DNA of 64,000 bases, taken from the NCBI GenBank assembly GCA_008360955.1, contig LUCM01004216.1:106712-170711 (forward strand). The letters are read 5' to 3'. The position numbers and the translations under genes were made by a program. The notes under the pieces are model-generated. The model did no database searches, was not told where the DNA came from, and saw only the letters and a list, made by a program, of their open reading frames with translations. Source of the stretch: Fasciolopsis buskii. Its lineage: Eukaryota; Platyhelminthes; Trematoda; Plagiorchiida; Fasciolidae. Shown one piece after another: positions 11,501-23,687 of the stretch (position 1 is its first letter; each line of letters begins with the position of its first letter).

Positions 11501-13615
11501 AGTAAGAAGACCATTATTAAAAAACAGTCAAGTGATTCTTCCAATCGGCTTCAATAAATGCCATTTAATGCAACTCAATGCATCTTCCTGAAATGCTTTC
11601 CGCTAGATTGGTGATTTACCTTTGGACAATAGCCACTTATTCTATTTGATTCCAGTTGTTGATCCGCTCATCAACCTGTGCGCCATGGGATCCTTTTGCT
11701 GTTAATAAACTGGTTCAACCAGATGGTTCTCAGTCGGGATTCGGAATGTGGAATGCTCATAATGAACAACAGCAGGTACATTGTAAAGAATGAGCCGTAG
11801 ACAGCAGCAGTCTCACTCGGATTTCGAAAATCATACAGTAATCAGTCCCTCCGAAGTAATTTCTGTGACCGCTCATGCGGTGCTAGTTGTGATTGCGACA
11901 ACCAGGAATTTTTGAAATAGCGCAACGTAGATGGACAAGTAAAAATTATCAATACCAAAGACATAAATTTGAATAGAAATGGATATAAAAGTATCTACTG
12001 ATATAATGTCAGAAACGAGAAAATTTTCAGACAAATTTTGGACTTCAAGGCCAAAGTTGCTTTGTTACATTAAATCCTTAGTGAAAATGGTCCTCTGCGC
12101 ATATTTTCGTGTTGGTTTAGCTCTTACTCCGCTACAGGACGTTTTTGCCCGATATATATATATATTCCAGCGTATTTCGGTGGCAGACTACGTTTTTCGC
12201 ACGTGAAACCACAAGTGAAGGAAGTATAACAAGAATAATAAAAGTAAAACTAAAATATCGTGTGCGATTTTATCTCAGTTAGAAATAATTCAAAATCAGT
12301 TCATTGTGAGCAGAGCTGGTGGTAGGGAATTATGAAAGAACACGAAAAGTCAGGCAGAAGGAAAATAGATAGATGATAAATCTCAAGCATTTCCTCATTC
12401 TCAATGTTAATAACTGCAGCTGCTCTTCTCTCTGGGGAAACAGAGTGCTAGCCACGCAAAGGAAACATTTCGATAGGCGTATAATTCCACTATCATGTCG
12501 TAATTACTAGGTCATTTGCCAGTAGCAAATTGGTGTTATCGAATTAAGCCTACAGATTTGAGTAACCTGGTTACACTGGTGGCGAACCCTATGATGATTG
12601 GAACAACAAGTTATAAGTAGTTTCGTTGAGCGGAATGATATTTGCTAATGATGTTTATTTTTGGCAGTCAGCAAACTAAATGTGTTGCTTACCTTCGCTG
12701 TTTCGACTGACAAATCTCTGGTGAGCTGGAATAACTGTCACTCTAACCGCCGACTAAAGAGAAAGCTAATAAAAAGTACCCAAACCCAAGTTTATTATTA
12801 ATCGTTAATAAACATTAAGGTTGCATTCAGATTCTCAGTTCCGTTGCCTTATCTGATAGAGTCACGTTGTTAGAAACTCACGGTTTCGATGTAAGCATGT
12901 GTCAAAATCATCGCTGGTTCGAGTGCATAAACGTTTGACGAATGGTGATTTTTTGGGAGATACAAGCAAGTATGAATATCATTCACACTTGGAAGCAAAA
13001 ACTGCGGTGAGATGCTTGATTGCTGCTTGAAAACCAGTTAGAAGTAACTACAAGCCTGTGCTGTTCGTTACCCGTTATTCCCATTCATTGAAATCGGCCT
13101 GTAAGCGGCCGGTTAATCAGTGCATTGCAAATTGCTGATGAACTCGGAGAACTGAATGCAATCTACTAAGCGAATTCGCTTCGGCCGGTTATTTTCATTT
13201 TTTAATTCCAAGTAATCTCCTATGATTTATTCCTTTGTGTGGTTTCTCTTTAACAGGAACAGTAAATGCAGAACGTCTTCAGTTCCTGAAAATAAAATCT
13301 ATTACAGGCGCCAGAAATGGAGCAAATTAATTATCAGTCTGTCGCAGATCAAAACCTAGAATTCATCGACACAAATCGTTTTACAATTCGTCTGGAAGCA
13401 GGGTTTTTCTGTCTGCACTGTGTTTTGCATAACGTTGTATTAACAGATTTTTCCGGAAATGAACGACTAGCTTTGCGGTTATCGCTGCTCGTCAGATATG
13501 AACACTCGGTACTTCCTCACTTATCTAATCGCTTAAAAGGGAGTCGCGTTTGAATCCGCAAGAGCGTGAGAAGCTGATAAGTCTATTTAAGAATGACACT
13601 GGGATTTGTTGGAAG
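8546..13615. other. No recognisable gene
   Basis: Only short ORFs of about 60-78 codons are present. A short (TA)n run lies at 12152-12164. The plus-strand frame 13317-13553 (78 codons, starting MEQINYQSVADQ) sits just upstream of the LINE relic but shows no resemblance that I trust. Confidence 0.45.
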
Positions 13616-13619
13616 TTGT

Positions 13620-15000
13620 GAGTTGATTGGGTAAGCTCAAACCACAGAAAGAGGAGGCAAAGTTGGCACCGCCTGACTTGAAACCTCCGATGAGTCCCAG
13701 TGCGATGTATACCGAGGATACAGACACTTCGGATCTGTGAATACTGGAGGTGGTGTGGTCATATGCACTAATTCCTCTTGATCAAATAACTTTGAACCAA
13801 TGAATTCGCATTCATTTTCCGGTATTGGCTGCCAAGATATTCACAGTCGGCATAGGAGCACAATGATAACAAACTTGTATGCAGCCCCTTTTGCACATAA
13901 ACCGACGTTTCATCTTTTTCCATTCTTTTCTGCCTTCTCTGATCCCGTTGCTGGATGATAATTTACATGTCATCGTATGTGATTTCAATCACGCATCGAC
14001 ACTTCCCCTTACTCTGGATGATTTGACCAGTCTATCGATTTCCCCAACCAGAGGCAATTCCACCCTAAATAGAATTACTACCAATCATCCCGAGTCACTT
14101 CGCCTTAAACTAAGCACTCCAATTTCAACCAGTGGCCATTGTCTGTTACTAACAAAACTCAAAGTTTATTCTCGGACAACTTCCCAATCTGTCAAGGAGT
14201 CTAGCCAAATTAAAATACCATTACGTAATTATCCTCGACAAAGCATTATTCTTCTTTAAATATCTATTTTTCATGTAAGTTCTTGGTTTTCCTTTGAATT
14301 TTCAAATAGTTATGTGAACCCTTTTTTAGATACACTCACTCTAATTTTTGACACTTGTTATCCCATAGAAACACTGTTTACCTGTAACGGCCTTACTGCT
14401 GCACTCACACTGAAGGCCTTAGGGAGACGGAAGGAACACTTATGTAAGATACGGGATTCTCATAAAGTCAGATTCTGTTACTCTTTAATACCAAATGAAG
14501 TAAAACGAATCGACTCGTCGTGTGCAAGCCAACTCCTGATCAGCTGCAACAGCAGACGCCTATGGCAAGGAATTCGGCCTTGGTGTGGAAAGAAAACGAA
14601 ACTAGCAAGCCGCACTGCAGATGTGGAAAATATCAACCGAGCGTTCATTTATCAACGTGATGACTCTGAAGTTTCATGGTTTCCGGATAAATACGCAGAT
14701 GTGACATTCTTTTCTAAGGAAGAAGTGTTCAAACTCCTTCGCTCGACCAAAATTCTTCACTTCTCCTAAAGTACGATGCGGCTTCACCCCCTAAAATTTT
14801 TCTTCTTTTCCTACTACCTCTTCATGCAAATATTCCTTTCCTGATTGTCGAAGAACGGTCACTATTGTGTCAATCCCCAAATCTAGTAAGTTACGTAATC
14901 CAGCCAAACGTTTTCGCCCAGTCGTTTCTGCATCGTGTGGTCTTAAACCAACAGAACGCGCCGTCCCGCGTCGTCCAGCTACTTTTTCTGTGTCCTTCAG
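13620..15000 (+). mobile_element. Degenerate CR1-like non-LTR retrotransposon (LINE) fragment
   Basis: Pieces of an APE-type endonuclease and a reverse transcriptase are readable in order on the plus strand. The pattern GYRHFGSVNTGGGVVIC (about 13700-13770) and ITNLYAAPF match the middle of the endonuclease. VCDFNHA, SPTRGNSTLNRITTN and STSGHCLLLTK (13975-14160) correspond to the conserved GDFN, PTRGN-LD-I-TN and SDH motifs; here G of GDFN, D of LD and D of SDH are replaced, so the enzyme is dead. The frame 14314-14769 is the linker before RT (RIDSS, LW-GIRP, FSKEEVFKLLRSTKI). RT begins with FPDCRRTVTIVSIPKSSKL at about 14850-14910. Stops and frame changes break the ORF, and no RT catalytic YxDD was found. 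The 5' and 3' ends are not defined. Confidence 0.85.
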
Positions 15001-16480
15001 TTTGTGCACAAACCAAACATGCCCACTTTGGATGTTGTGGCTCCCCTGGTTCATAATTATCGCCAAATTCTTGCGTGCATCCGATCTTTCCACATGCCGT
15101 TCTCATACCAGGGCACGTTCTACCTCCCGCTCCATACCCTCTTGCATAAATATCTATGGCAGCTCAACTGTTCCCGAATTGATACCAATCGAGAAGAGAT
15201 CATGATTGATTTTCTACACCATCTCTAGTGAATTCCAAATTTTCATTCTTGTATATGCTTTTCCTCCAACTCTGTATTCTGAGGAAGTGGCAAACGCATC
15301 CTTTTTGGCTGAAATGCGGACACCTATGTAAACAAAAGTTCAAGCGAGATCATATGATACCATCTTTAATTCGTTTATTGTCTTTTAGTTCAAATAAAAC
15401 CCAATCACCCATTTGCATTTGCGAGCATATTACCAAAGGTTGTGTGTATTCGTCTTCGACCAACCAGGTTTGCGCACGTCTGCTTTGAGGCTGATGGTTT
15501 CGCGTGTCACTCAGACCGATCCATGAGATTTCGCTTTGACAATTTTGAACTGAAATTTTGCGCAGATATACCTAGAATTTTTCGCAAACTCATTCAGGGA
15601 GGTTTTCTAACTAGAACTTCAGTTATTCCCAAAAGCGGCAGAAGGACATGTACACCTGTCTTTGGTTCTTTAATAGATGGTATAGAAAATTGATCTTTGT
15701 GGGGAAAATGAATTCAGAATTTTGGGACTAAACAAAACTTGAGTTCAACTGCAATTTTCACGCAGCGGTCAGAAATTACATTGGTAGTTTTTGATCGTTT
15801 AATCAACTCCTGTTGTACTCATCGTACGAAAAGCACGGTCCCGAAATACCACACTCATCAGCTGGAATGCATGCCATGTGGAGAGCAAAACTCTGATCTT
15901 TTTGCTCAACGTTTGATCAGCGATTAAAGATTACCTTGGGCCGATTCGCTTTTGGCTCATCGCGAGATAAGGGTCGAGCTTCAGGCTCTTTCTGAGATGC
16001 TTCAGTGAGATTTCTGCTACGATAGTTGTCTCAAGTGTTTCTTCAACCCAATGCACCCGAATTCAACAACACCTTGATGAACAAACCAAATTTCTGGAAT
16101 CGCATTACCGGTCTCGCCGCGGCCCTTACTCCTTGGTAATTCATTCTCATGGTTGAAATCTTATTACGCATTGTGATGCCAGAATCTTTTTGGAAAGACT
16201 GAAGTACGAACGACGATAAAAGAAATTCAGATTGTTCAAATGCCTAGGCAAACGTGTTTTGGTCAAGCATGTGTTTTGCATTAGCTGTGAAATCATTCGT
16301 ATACTGCCTGAACGCATGCAAACTTGCATTACTAGCGCCGCTGTTCTATGGGCTACCAGCGATTAACCCACACATAATTGTCAACGGTTACAGTTCTGAT
16401 CCCGGCATAGGCACTAGATCTCTTCTTACTCTTCTCGTCCAAATGGAATTCGGGTGGCCAGGGGGATTCGCACGCTGAGT
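15001..16480. other. No confident feature; possibly decayed 3' part of the LINE
   Basis: Several plus-strand frames stay open for 60-86 codons (15004-15228, 15228-15488, 15442-15693), which would fit a heavily decayed RT tail. I could not align any of them to RT motifs, so the LINE boundary is left at about 15,000. Confidence 0.35.
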
Positions 16481-16501
16481 TGTGACCCTTTTACTAATCA
16501 G

Positions 16502-16688
16502 CCTGCTTGTTGTCTCAACCGAAAATGGAGCTAAAGTATACCTTCTGAGTGAATGTACACATGGGAATTTGAAGAACAGTACCTTCCAATGTCAGCAGTG
16601 TGTAAAAACTATTTTGGACATCGAGAAAAACGTTATAGAAAGACTACAAAATGATGGAAACCATCATTCACACCGCAGACAACAGTAA
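16502..16688 (+). CDS. Candidate exon, hydrophobic start then Cys-rich segment (saposin-like?)
   Basis: An acceptor CTTTTACTAATCAG ends at 16501. The frame that follows (phase 2) reads LLVVSTENGAKVYLLSECT, then FQCQQCVKTILDIEKNVIER, and stops at 16686-16688. The C-x2-C followed by an amphipathic helix with IE resembles the start of saposin-B domains, which are common in small secreted flatworm proteins, but the remaining domain cysteines are not visible. There is an in-frame stop just upstream and no ATG, so an upstream exon would be needed. A possible donor (CAACA|GTAACT) lies at the very end. I judge it a plausible coding fragment of unknown gene, with saposin only a suggestion. Confidence 0.3.
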
Positions 16689-16908
16689 CTTGATTCACTT
16701 GTTAGACTTCTCCGACTGTAAAAGAAGAAAAAGCTCCTCAGTGATGATGTAACTGGCCAGCCAGTCACAGATATGAGCAGAAAATAGCTAACAGCCAAAC
16801 ACCTTTATGGACTGAGAGGTTTCAGGATAGTCATCAAAAACACCGGGGAATTACTTAAATAAAACCATTTCATCCTTGGTGAAAATTTATTTCTCTGTCA
16901 ATTTTCAG

Positions 16909-17156
16909 AGGTATCTATATTACAAGTTCCACTATTGTCTATCGTTGCGCTAACAAAATTTCTAATTATATCTGAAGATGAGGACGACAGGGAGATTTCG
17001 GTTGACTCTCTCAAACACGTCGAAAAACTCAAAACAAACACAGGCGAAACCAAGTGTTCTGTTCGCCTTGATGATAAAAACAAAACAACATTCTGTCCGA
17101 TCACGGTTAGCGAAATCAACAGTAAAATGCTCACTTTTGGATTTCGCGGTCATTAA
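16909..17156 (+). CDS. Candidate exon of unknown function, 82 codons
   Basis: A strong acceptor (pyrimidine-rich ATTTCTCTGTCAATTTTCAG) ends at 16908. In phase 1 the sequence is open from there to a stop at 17154-17156. The peptide begins VSILQVPLLSIVALTKFL and continues with an acidic, hydrophilic part (ISEDEDDREISVDSLKH) and two cysteines (TKCSVRLDDKNKTTFCP). I do not recognise a domain. It could be a terminal exon, or could use the weak donor around 17122. The antisense strand is also open here, which lowers confidence. Its start phase does not match the possible donor of the candidate at 16502-16688, so I do not join them. Confidence 0.3.
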
Positions 17157-20100
17157 ATCGAAATCTCATTTTCACTACTGACAATTTTGCCGATAAGTAA
17201 AATCTTGGCAGAATTAACTAGATTTTTGCTAAACCGGCTTGAGATCGATTCAGTTTCTTCGAACTCTATTATCGAGGCTAGTAGTTGTGCTTGGGTCCCG
17301 TATGCACTTGCTGGAAGGCCAGTACAAGAAAGACGAGTCAGTAGTCGACTAAGGCATTATGCATTGATGTGTATGTATATAAGCACGTGGACTGGGAACT
17401 ATTGAAATAATGCCGATTAATCACTTTGCTGTGGGTTTTCATTATACTGCTACAATGACCTGGTCAGCCACGGAACTATCTGAGCTTGTGTTGCTGAATC
17501 TTTGGGTCTAGATTTGCGGCGATTTAGTGAAAAATTTTAACCGCTCTGCCAGCTGGTGTATAGGTCCAACCATAGCTATGAAAATTGAAAGAAAAATCAA
17601 CTAATATAATTTGCTTGCGTCCATGTTCATGGTGTCAATCTCGTTGCACTGTCCTCCGTTTGAACTGCAGTTTACGCAAAAATACCCTGGTTGAGATCGA
17701 ATGAACCATAGTAATTTTGTTGTTTCGGGACAGTATCTGAGCCATATTCAAGAATTACTATTCTGCCTTGAAGTCAGCCATGGGTCTCTGTAGGTGGGCG
17801 TGCTCATTCATCTGTGTTCCAAAGGGCTGAGCTGAAAGCAAGGCAGCCAAGGCCAGTTTAATATAAATCACCTTAACTTCTTTAAACGTTTGTTCACGGA
17901 AGACATTGCCAGAAGCAAAAAGGATATATAGGCTTTACTGGCGATTTTGATGATCAGATGTATATCATTATGCTGTCATGTATGCAAGAGCATCAAATTC
18001 GACAAGGCGCTGACAGTGCCGTCGAGCATCATGAGTCCTGACTAACAAATCGGCACGCGAAGGTCCACCCTGTCTGACGGCGAAATCGGCGCAGGTTATC
18101 ACAACATGAAGGTAGTATAAGCTTTTGCATGCCTATTATATGATAAGTTGCCCACTGGCGAAATGGAGGAAAGTGACGCATTCGCGTGTACAAACAAAAA
18201 CGAGCATTGAAAGAGTTAACAGAGTATAGCTGATTTTGAGTCACTGGATAAAATCCGATACCAAGATTGCACTACTGGAGATCGGAAGTGCGTCTGTGCA
18301 TGTCTCGTATCCACTTTATTGCCTTCTCCATCGACCCACCAGATACCAAATCCAGACCGAAATTAACCAGTAATGAGCATCATCAAACAAAATAACTTCT
18401 TAATTCAATAGTCCCCAAATCGATTTTCACCACTCCGATGAATGAAACAAATACGGAATCCATGGTTTGCCTTCAAACGATGAAGTGGATGTAGGCGGTG
18501 CATGTTCATCAACTTCTTTGATTGATACTCTAGGCTGAGACCTACTGCTGACTTTAAGAGTTTGGCGGGACTGTTCGACATTATTATTATTATTATTATT
18601 ATTCGTGTGTGGAAATGCTGGTTGCCTAGATAGTTTGCTAGTGTTCGTTCTTCAGATGCATTGTGAATTATTCTTGAAATTTCACTTTGACAGATCAGTC
18701 AAATGACCGCGAATTTTTCTTATGAGTTGGAAATTGTCTTCTGATGAAATAGTCGATTCACTCTACAAGTTATCTGGTCTGAAACCGAAGAGTTGCTAGT
18801 GCGTCGCTATGTTCTATGCCGCTAGACCTTCACAATTTCTCGAAAAGATGGATCCACGCTCGCATAGTAGGAGTGATAACAACTAACCCAATTTTCTGCT
18901 GCCAAATTCCGTGAATGTTCTGAATTGACTTGCGCGATTACTAACATGAGTTAGAAGCACAGTTGACAGATTTTGCATTTCACGAATGATCTTCAAAGAA
19001 GCATTTATTTTTGGAAATATAGTGTGGCACAGGCAATCATTCGTTGCCAGACGTCATTTCCACAAATTTCTGTCCGCTTACTAACGTCAGATTTTTTATA
19101 ATTTATGCCAGTTGCAGCCAGAATGCTGGAATACTACATTGTATTGGATTTCGCATTCATGCATTATCTGGACTAGTGACCCCTGTGATTCTAAGGGTAG
19201 GATCTATCTTAAGAATACTTATGGCCATTTAACCAGATCGTGCTTTTTAAGCAATAATCAATAATAACCCGATTATCATTAATTGTCTCAAGGCATCCTA
19301 AAATGTTTAAGGACAATAGTCCATGGCTCGATTTTTCCGAAATGCATAACCGAGAATCTTGCTTTTGCAGCCAATTAGTTGGATAAATGAAAAATATGAC
19401 ATGAATTATCTCAAAAAATGAGCTAAGTTTACGTTTAACTTTACTTTCTGATAAATCTGGGGATTCTTCGGATATGGAGTGGTTGAAATACACTAATATT
19501 TCCGTTGGTCATCTAGGTAGAACAGTAAAACCGTACTTTGCTTTCCGGACAGATAAATAAAACAAGTTTTTTGGCATTTTTTGCTAAAGGCACCGACAAA
19601 CTTTGTCCAACAAACATTTTCCAGTCGGTTTTTGTAGACAGCGGTCAGCAAAGTTCAGAGAGGAATTCTTATTTCATTGCATCATAACGTTTTTTCAGAG
19701 AAGCTTGGCTGGTGGGGACTATCATTACCGAGAAGCACTGCGTTAGCAAAAGTACGCTTCAAAACAAAAGCAAAAAGCACAAAATTTGGTCCGATTGTTG
19801 GGAATTTGATGATTCAACTTCGACCTTCACATCATCCTATATTAAACCAGTCTGTTGGTTTCACTAGCGAAGACCAGAGAAGATTAAATGGCATATACAC
19901 AATTAGCAATCGTGGCCAATGTGGGAATACCCAGGTTCTTAATAACCCGGAGTTACCAGTGTGGTACACAATTTTTATGCAAGGTATTTTTGTTAGTATT
20001 TCCGGGCTACTGAAACATGAAATCGGCCTAAAAATGCGGCTGAAAAACCAGAATTCTGCAACTTCACTACTGTGAAAGACGTCATAGCCATTTCCATGAC

Positions 20101-23100
20101 GCATGAACGTGAGTCAATCCAGCTCGAACAAATTGTCTCTCATTGCAACTGAAGCATCGAATAAAATTGTGGAAGAGAAAAAAGACTTGTGCAAAATCTT
20201 TCAGAAAATAGTACCGAAGTTCAGTTCCAAAAGTGAGCCAAAAATACAGCCCAGTTATCTGTTGGACACCTGTCTACCTGCAAATTAGGAAACTAAATTG
20301 TGGGGGCATTATTGTGTTTAATTAAAGGAGTAATTGTCTCAAAATCTGGTTTGATGACTCCTCTGCCGTTGAGTATTTTAAAAAGACAGCTAGATTTTAC
20401 AGCAGCTTTTCTTCATGGTACTTAGTTATCCGAAACGAGCAGTTAAGGAAAAACTAACCGTCTGTGTAATTTAGCTAGGGGAAAGCAAATTATTTGATTA
20501 TCTTCATTGCCAGTGGCACGACAAACAGTTTCCAAGGAGGCAACTGACCAATTGGGGGATTAGTGCTGCCAGTGAGTCATAAGTGTGCACTATGCCCACC
20601 TATCGACACATTACTGCGCGAAAAGACTGTTGTACACCACTGATGTGCCAAAGAAAACCTGCTGTTGTATTTCGTGGGATAGTGGGACATTTTGATAGTC
20701 AAACGGATCGTTATGAACACGAAGCAGATCCGTGAGGGTGGAAGCAATTTTCAAGGGACAAGTCTATTTTGTAATCATTATAGCGATTGGATCTAACAGA
20801 AGAAAGAACACGAGATGGTTATTCAAGGCGGATGGAAATTGTCTTATTTGGCTCCGCATGATTCGCTTATTCTTTTTAACTTGGACTCAATTAGATCGTT
20901 CTTAGCCATAAAGATGTCTATTCTATTTAAGTAAAGATTCATACTTGGCCGGCCAGAATAATTTTAAGTGAGAACAGAAATGACTCAAGCGTCATCAGCT
21001 ATCATTCAGCTGTCAACATCTAGCGACGTCAAGTCCATCTTAAGCCAGGAATTGGCACCTGAGCAGGCTCGTCTGATTTCATTCATGTACTGCTTCTCAT
21101 CCCATGATCCACAGAACAAATGTGTGAATTTCTGTTCTCACCACAGTAAGAATTTAATGACTGTGTTTAGCCTTCGGGTAGTTGGCCATCGTAGAAACAT
21201 GGAAATGATTTTTACCGATGAATAAAATGCTTTACTTTCGCACTCAGTGTTCCAGTGCGGATAAATCGCAACGGGTTCATTAAAATCAATTACCGTCACT
21301 TAATGATTAAGAAAACATTGCGGAATATCATTTGATGCCATTCAATTCAGCTTTTGTTAGTCAGTTTCGAGTACAGCTAAAAACCGTTCCCATTTATGTT
21401 CTTTTTCAGTGAATTTTATCTTGAAAGGCCTGGCCTTTGTATCTAGAATTACCACACCCCTGGATGGGCTTATTGCACTTGGGCCTAACTACACCCACGA
21501 GATTGAGTGTACGTTCACAAGTTCTTGTCTTATATCGACTGTTCTTATGTTGAGATAATTTATCTCCTCTTTCAAGACTCTAGTTTATTCATGAGCACAC
21601 ACTTAGACCTACACGGATATGTATATGAACTCTGTCACACAAATACCATTTCACTATATTTACTTTTGATTAATTGATCAAGAAATAATTTGACAATGCA
21701 TGTGATGTTGAGCTTGATTTTCAAAGCATGAGCTAATTGTTGCATTCTAGGAACACAAGATTTTTGAGAGCCTCACCTTTTACCGCAGACATAGTACGGC
21801 AGGAAAGTTGGACAAAGTCACCTTGACCGGTGGGGAAATATGTGGACAAAGGTCAAAACTTTGAAAAAAACTGTCTACTTGTTCTGCACAATGTTGCAAT
21901 CAAAGGCTGCAACAAAAAAAATATTGGACGAGGCATTGTCAAAAAATTCCTATTTTTGCGGAAATAAAATGTTCGGACAGTGCAACGTGCCCTCATGTTT
22001 GGTTTCATATTTAACTGACTGAAAGGATGGAAAAGTTCTTCTGAAGTACAGAAAATGTACACCTCTGACCAGTGTTATCATAAACACTCGTCTTGATTCA
22101 TAAAGTCGAGTTGAAATACGCATTAGGTTCAGATAAGTCATATTTCAGCAGCTGACATCTCTTTTCACCTTTCATCACTTATCATCAAGAATATAATTAA
22201 GGCAAAAATTAAAAAAGCAGTGTCGATGTTTTACTTGGTGTCTTGTATGCTTGAAAAAGTTAGATTTATTCAGTACTAACAGGTAATAGAAAAAATGAAG
22301 CATAACGAGAATGATCAAAATTCAATGAGATTTTGCTCCAAATCGGTTCACAATTGTCTTTTTAAATAGATTTGTATCTTTTGGAAACCAAGTTTTAGAG
22401 ATACTTAGGCTTCTTATTCATATGCACAACATTATCGGGGTGTAAAACACAAGTTGAACATATTGTCACATGCACTCTACCATAAAATTGCTTCGCGAAC
22501 AAGTTGGTAATGTTTGGACAAATAAAATAAGCCTACCGGTGATTTATTGGGAGAATTATTGCAATGGTTTATTCAAGTTTGTTTGTGCTATTCTAAAAAC
22601 AATGACTCAACGCACAGGGGAAAGCAAGTGCATGTGTGATATCCTGGATATCTGCCTTTTACTGTCCCTCTCTCTTTCATTCCGCGCATCGGTCGATCGA
22701 TCAAGGCTCTGCTGTCCCACTGAATAATGAAGAATTTGTCGTAACAGCAAGCAGGAATCAGGCAAATCGAGATAAACTCAACACTTCATTGACATCTAGG
22801 ACAGAAAAGCAGACAAACGTTACCTCAACCAAGATTCTGCAATCGGAATGCGGATATTGCTAAGGGAGTTCAGTGTTCGTCCATCTTCTCTTTAATTTGC
22901 ACAATTGTGATCTACCGTAATTTATTACTCATTTGCTTCGCTGTGCATGACTACTTACGGTCTATGAGGGATTTGTTGGCCAAATGGCCACTGGGCAGCC
23001 TTGTTTCGTAGATTTATATCTGTCAACTATCGGGGTGCCTGCCGCTGTAATGATTCTGTGGTTTAGTGCTTGGTTGCGGTTATCCTCCGTCTATGTGCGA

Positions 23101-23387
23101 TTTTGCAATATTTTTGGTGATTACCGTTGTTTGTTTTCCGCGTGCACATTCTATTCCACTGTATTTTAGGTAACCCCACCTCAACACAATCATGATTTTT
23201 GAGTGCTTTTGATTGCAGCACAAGGATCTTAGCTATCAAATAATAGCTCATACTAATGACATATTGATCGGGACAATACTAATGTGATGACGGTATGATG
23301 CTTGCCAACATTACCCGAAAGATGATTCCAGTTTGACTGAAAAGGGCATGCAAAAATTGCTTTGCACATACTTTAACTTGCCGCAGT
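17157..23387. other. No recognisable gene; (ATT)8 microsatellite inside
   Basis: Short ORFs only. The longest, 19677-20075 (+, 132 codons), has no family resemblance. The frame 20968-21225 (+) ends at a stop overlapping an AATAAA hexamer, which could mark a 3' end but is unsupported. The frame 22636-22863 follows a pyrimidine-rich tract and is hydrophilic, but nothing ties it to a gene. Confidence 0.45.
18580..18603. repeat. (ATT)8 microsatellite
   Basis: Eight uninterrupted ATT units. Confidence 0.95.
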
Positions 23388-23687
23388 TGGACGGTGAATT
23401 GTGCGGTGAGGAATTTGGATCGGCTGGCTGAGATTGATTTTTGTTCTTCCCCGTTGTTCCAAATGGCTTTCAGCGACGTTGTGGAGTATCAGCCCTTTTC
23501 GATGGAAGACCGATCTGCCTTGGATTCGTATAAGATAGCAAATTTTCCTGCCCTTAAGGGCAATTTTCGTCACCCAGCAGGCAAAGTCTTGTGTTTTGAG
23601 ATCAACCTAGTTTATAAAATTGAGGATTTAAGTGTCAAAGCTAGTCTACTGCCCGTTAGCAAAGATGAGTTTTCTTTTCCTCATTAA
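23388..23687 (+). CDS. Candidate terminal exon of unknown function, about 100 codons
   Basis: An acceptor (ACTTTAACTTGCCGCAG) ends at 23387. In phase 2 the frame is open to a stop at 23685-23687. It reads WTVNCAVRNLDRLAEIDF, then MAFSDVVEYQPFSMEDRSAL and KVLCFEINLVYKIEDLSV. The composition is balanced and protein-like, unlike most ORFs in the window, but I recognise no family. No upstream exon was identified. A chance ORF of this length is not improbable in 64 kb, so this rests on the acceptor and composition. Confidence 0.3.
   Translation, partial: WTVNCAVRNLDRLAEIDFCSSPLFQMAFSDVVEYQPFSMEDRSALDSYKIANFPALKGNFRHPAGKVLCFEINLVYKIEDLSVKASLLPVSKDEFSFPH

Noticed and set aside
13308..13330. GGCGCCAGAAATGG as a retroviral primer-binding site
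   Set aside because: Lacks the TGG start and the flanking LTR; only a loose resemblance.
14791..15106. Two minus-strand ORFs over the LINE
   Set aside because: Antisense to recognisable RT and linker sequence on the plus strand.
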